Source: Bifidobacterium sp. ESL0728
GTDB taxonomy: Bacteria; Actinomycetota; Actinomycetes; Actinomycetales; Bifidobacteriaceae
Length of the DNA: 64,000 nucleotides
Assembly (NCBI RefSeq): GCF_029392015.1
Contig: NZ_CP113925.1
Span: forward strand, 744,001 to 808,000
Direction of reading: 5' to 3'
Every line of letters begins with the position of its first letter. The first letter of the stretch is position 1. The notes under the pieces are model-generated. The model saw only the letters and a list, made by a program, of their open reading frames with translations, was not told the origin of the DNA and did no database searches. The position numbers and the translations under genes were made by a program. This document shows positions 63,529 through 64,000 of the stretch, one piece after another.

Positions 63529-64000
63529 CCCAGTTTCTCGCTAAGCCTTTGATCGATGGCAACAATTTCCTGCAATTGCTGTGGTTCTTTGTGATTGCAT
63601 TGGTATTCGCCATCTTCCTCTTCCTTGACGGCATCGATTTCGGTGTCGGCATGGCCACACGCGTTCTGGCCCACAACGGTGACGAACGTGCGCTCTACAT
63701 GCGTGCGATCGGCCCGCACTGGGACGCCAATGAGGTCTGGCTCATCACCGGTGGCGGCGCGATGTTCGCGTCCTTCCCGCTGTGGTATGCAAGCCTCTTC
63801 TCCGGTTATTACCTGCTGCTCTTCATCGTGCTGGTCGGCCTCATCCTGCGTGGTGTCTCCTTCGAGTTCGCCTCTCATGCGGTCACCGATCGTGAACGCA
63901 ACGTCTGGCAGTGGGCCAACTTCGCCGGCAGCGTCATCGCGCCGTTCGGCCTGGGCATGATGCTAACCAGCGTCATCCAGGGCGTCCCGATGGATGCGCA
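63525..64000 (+). CDS. cydB: Cytochrome bd oxidase subunit II, partial (runs off window)
   Basis: First 158 codons only; continues past the right edge. LWFFVIALVFAIFLFLDGIDFGVGM at the N-terminus and GPHWDANEVWLITGGGAMFASFP are CydB signatures. Overlaps cydA by 4 bp. CydB stabilises the CydA haem subunit. Confidence 0.95.
   Translation, partial: MTQFLAKPLIDGNNFLQLLWFFVIALVFAIFLFLDGIDFGVGMATRVLAHNGDERALYMRAIGPHWDANEVWLITGGGAMFASFPLWYASLFSGYYLLLFIVLVGLILRGVSFEFASHAVTDRERNVWQWANFAGSVIAPFGLGMMLTSVIQGVPMDA

Overview
The window looks like a chromosome segment of a Bifidobacterium (Actinomycetota, GC-rich), most likely one of the insect-associated lineages. The basis is gene content read by eye: actinobacterial bS22, bifidobacterial-type housekeeping proteins with long low-complexity inserts, and a respiratory gene set (menA, two type II NADH dehydrogenases, cytochrome bd subunits cydA and cydB). 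That set is absent from most gut bifidobacteria but known from bee and bumblebee species. The species assignment is an inference.

Layout. 0-12 kb: cupin, radA, an anchored hypothetical, bS22, tpx, rpiA, an unusual RNase H protein, pgm, a DUF3290/DUF421 pair and a lipid kinase, separated by several intergenic tandem-repeat arrays. 12.5-17.7 kb: a serine-related block of two paralogous HAAAP-type amino acid permeases with similar leaders, serS and tRNA-Ser(UGA). 17.7-20.5 kb: a small island bounded by a perfect 27-bp direct repeat of the tRNA-Ser 3' end; it carries RelB/YafQ, a BrnT-like pair and an HTH/PIN pair but no integrase. 20.8-23.5 kb: an LXG-type type VII secretion effector operon (two small helper proteins, an LXG-like toxin with a C-terminal region resembling polymorphic toxin type 44, and an overlapping membrane protein as immunity candidate), followed by a remnant of a second such membrane gene. 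23.9-34.7 kb: a lipoprotein, a HAD-like protein lacking the usual nucleophile, a PspC-domain sensor kinase/response regulator operon divergent from a large PspC protein, a membrane alpha/beta hydrolase and a DUF4125 protein. 34.8-41.2 kb: a TPR/DUF4037 protein, a polytopic DUF6020-like protein, an MFS exporter and tRNA-Pro. 41.5-58.7 kb: lysS, menA with a decayed second copy of its tail, gpmA, phoU, manA, two secreted peptidoglycan hydrolases (CHAP, NlpC/P60), a tandem Usp protein, OsmC, thyA-folA, a low-molecular-weight tyrosine phosphatase, a 26-codon peptide gene with a strong promoter and ribosome binding site, tRNA-Phe, tRNA-Asp, a DUF4190 protein, trmB and tRNA-Glu. 59.3-64 kb: two tandem NDH-2 genes, cydA and the start of cydB.

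How the genes fit together. NDH-2 (NADH to quinone), MenA (menaquinone side-chain attachment) and cytochrome bd (quinol to O2) form a short oxygen-consuming chain; Tpx and OsmC fit an oxygen-exposed lifestyle. The PspC kinase, regulator and PspC protein look like an envelope-stress circuit with helically phased sites in the shared promoter. The most distinctive features are the LXG operon, the orphan peptide gene, the paired leaders upstream of the two permeases, a dispersed palindromic repeat in two copies, and many unrelated tandem arrays in gaps, several of which start from the 3' end of the preceding gene.
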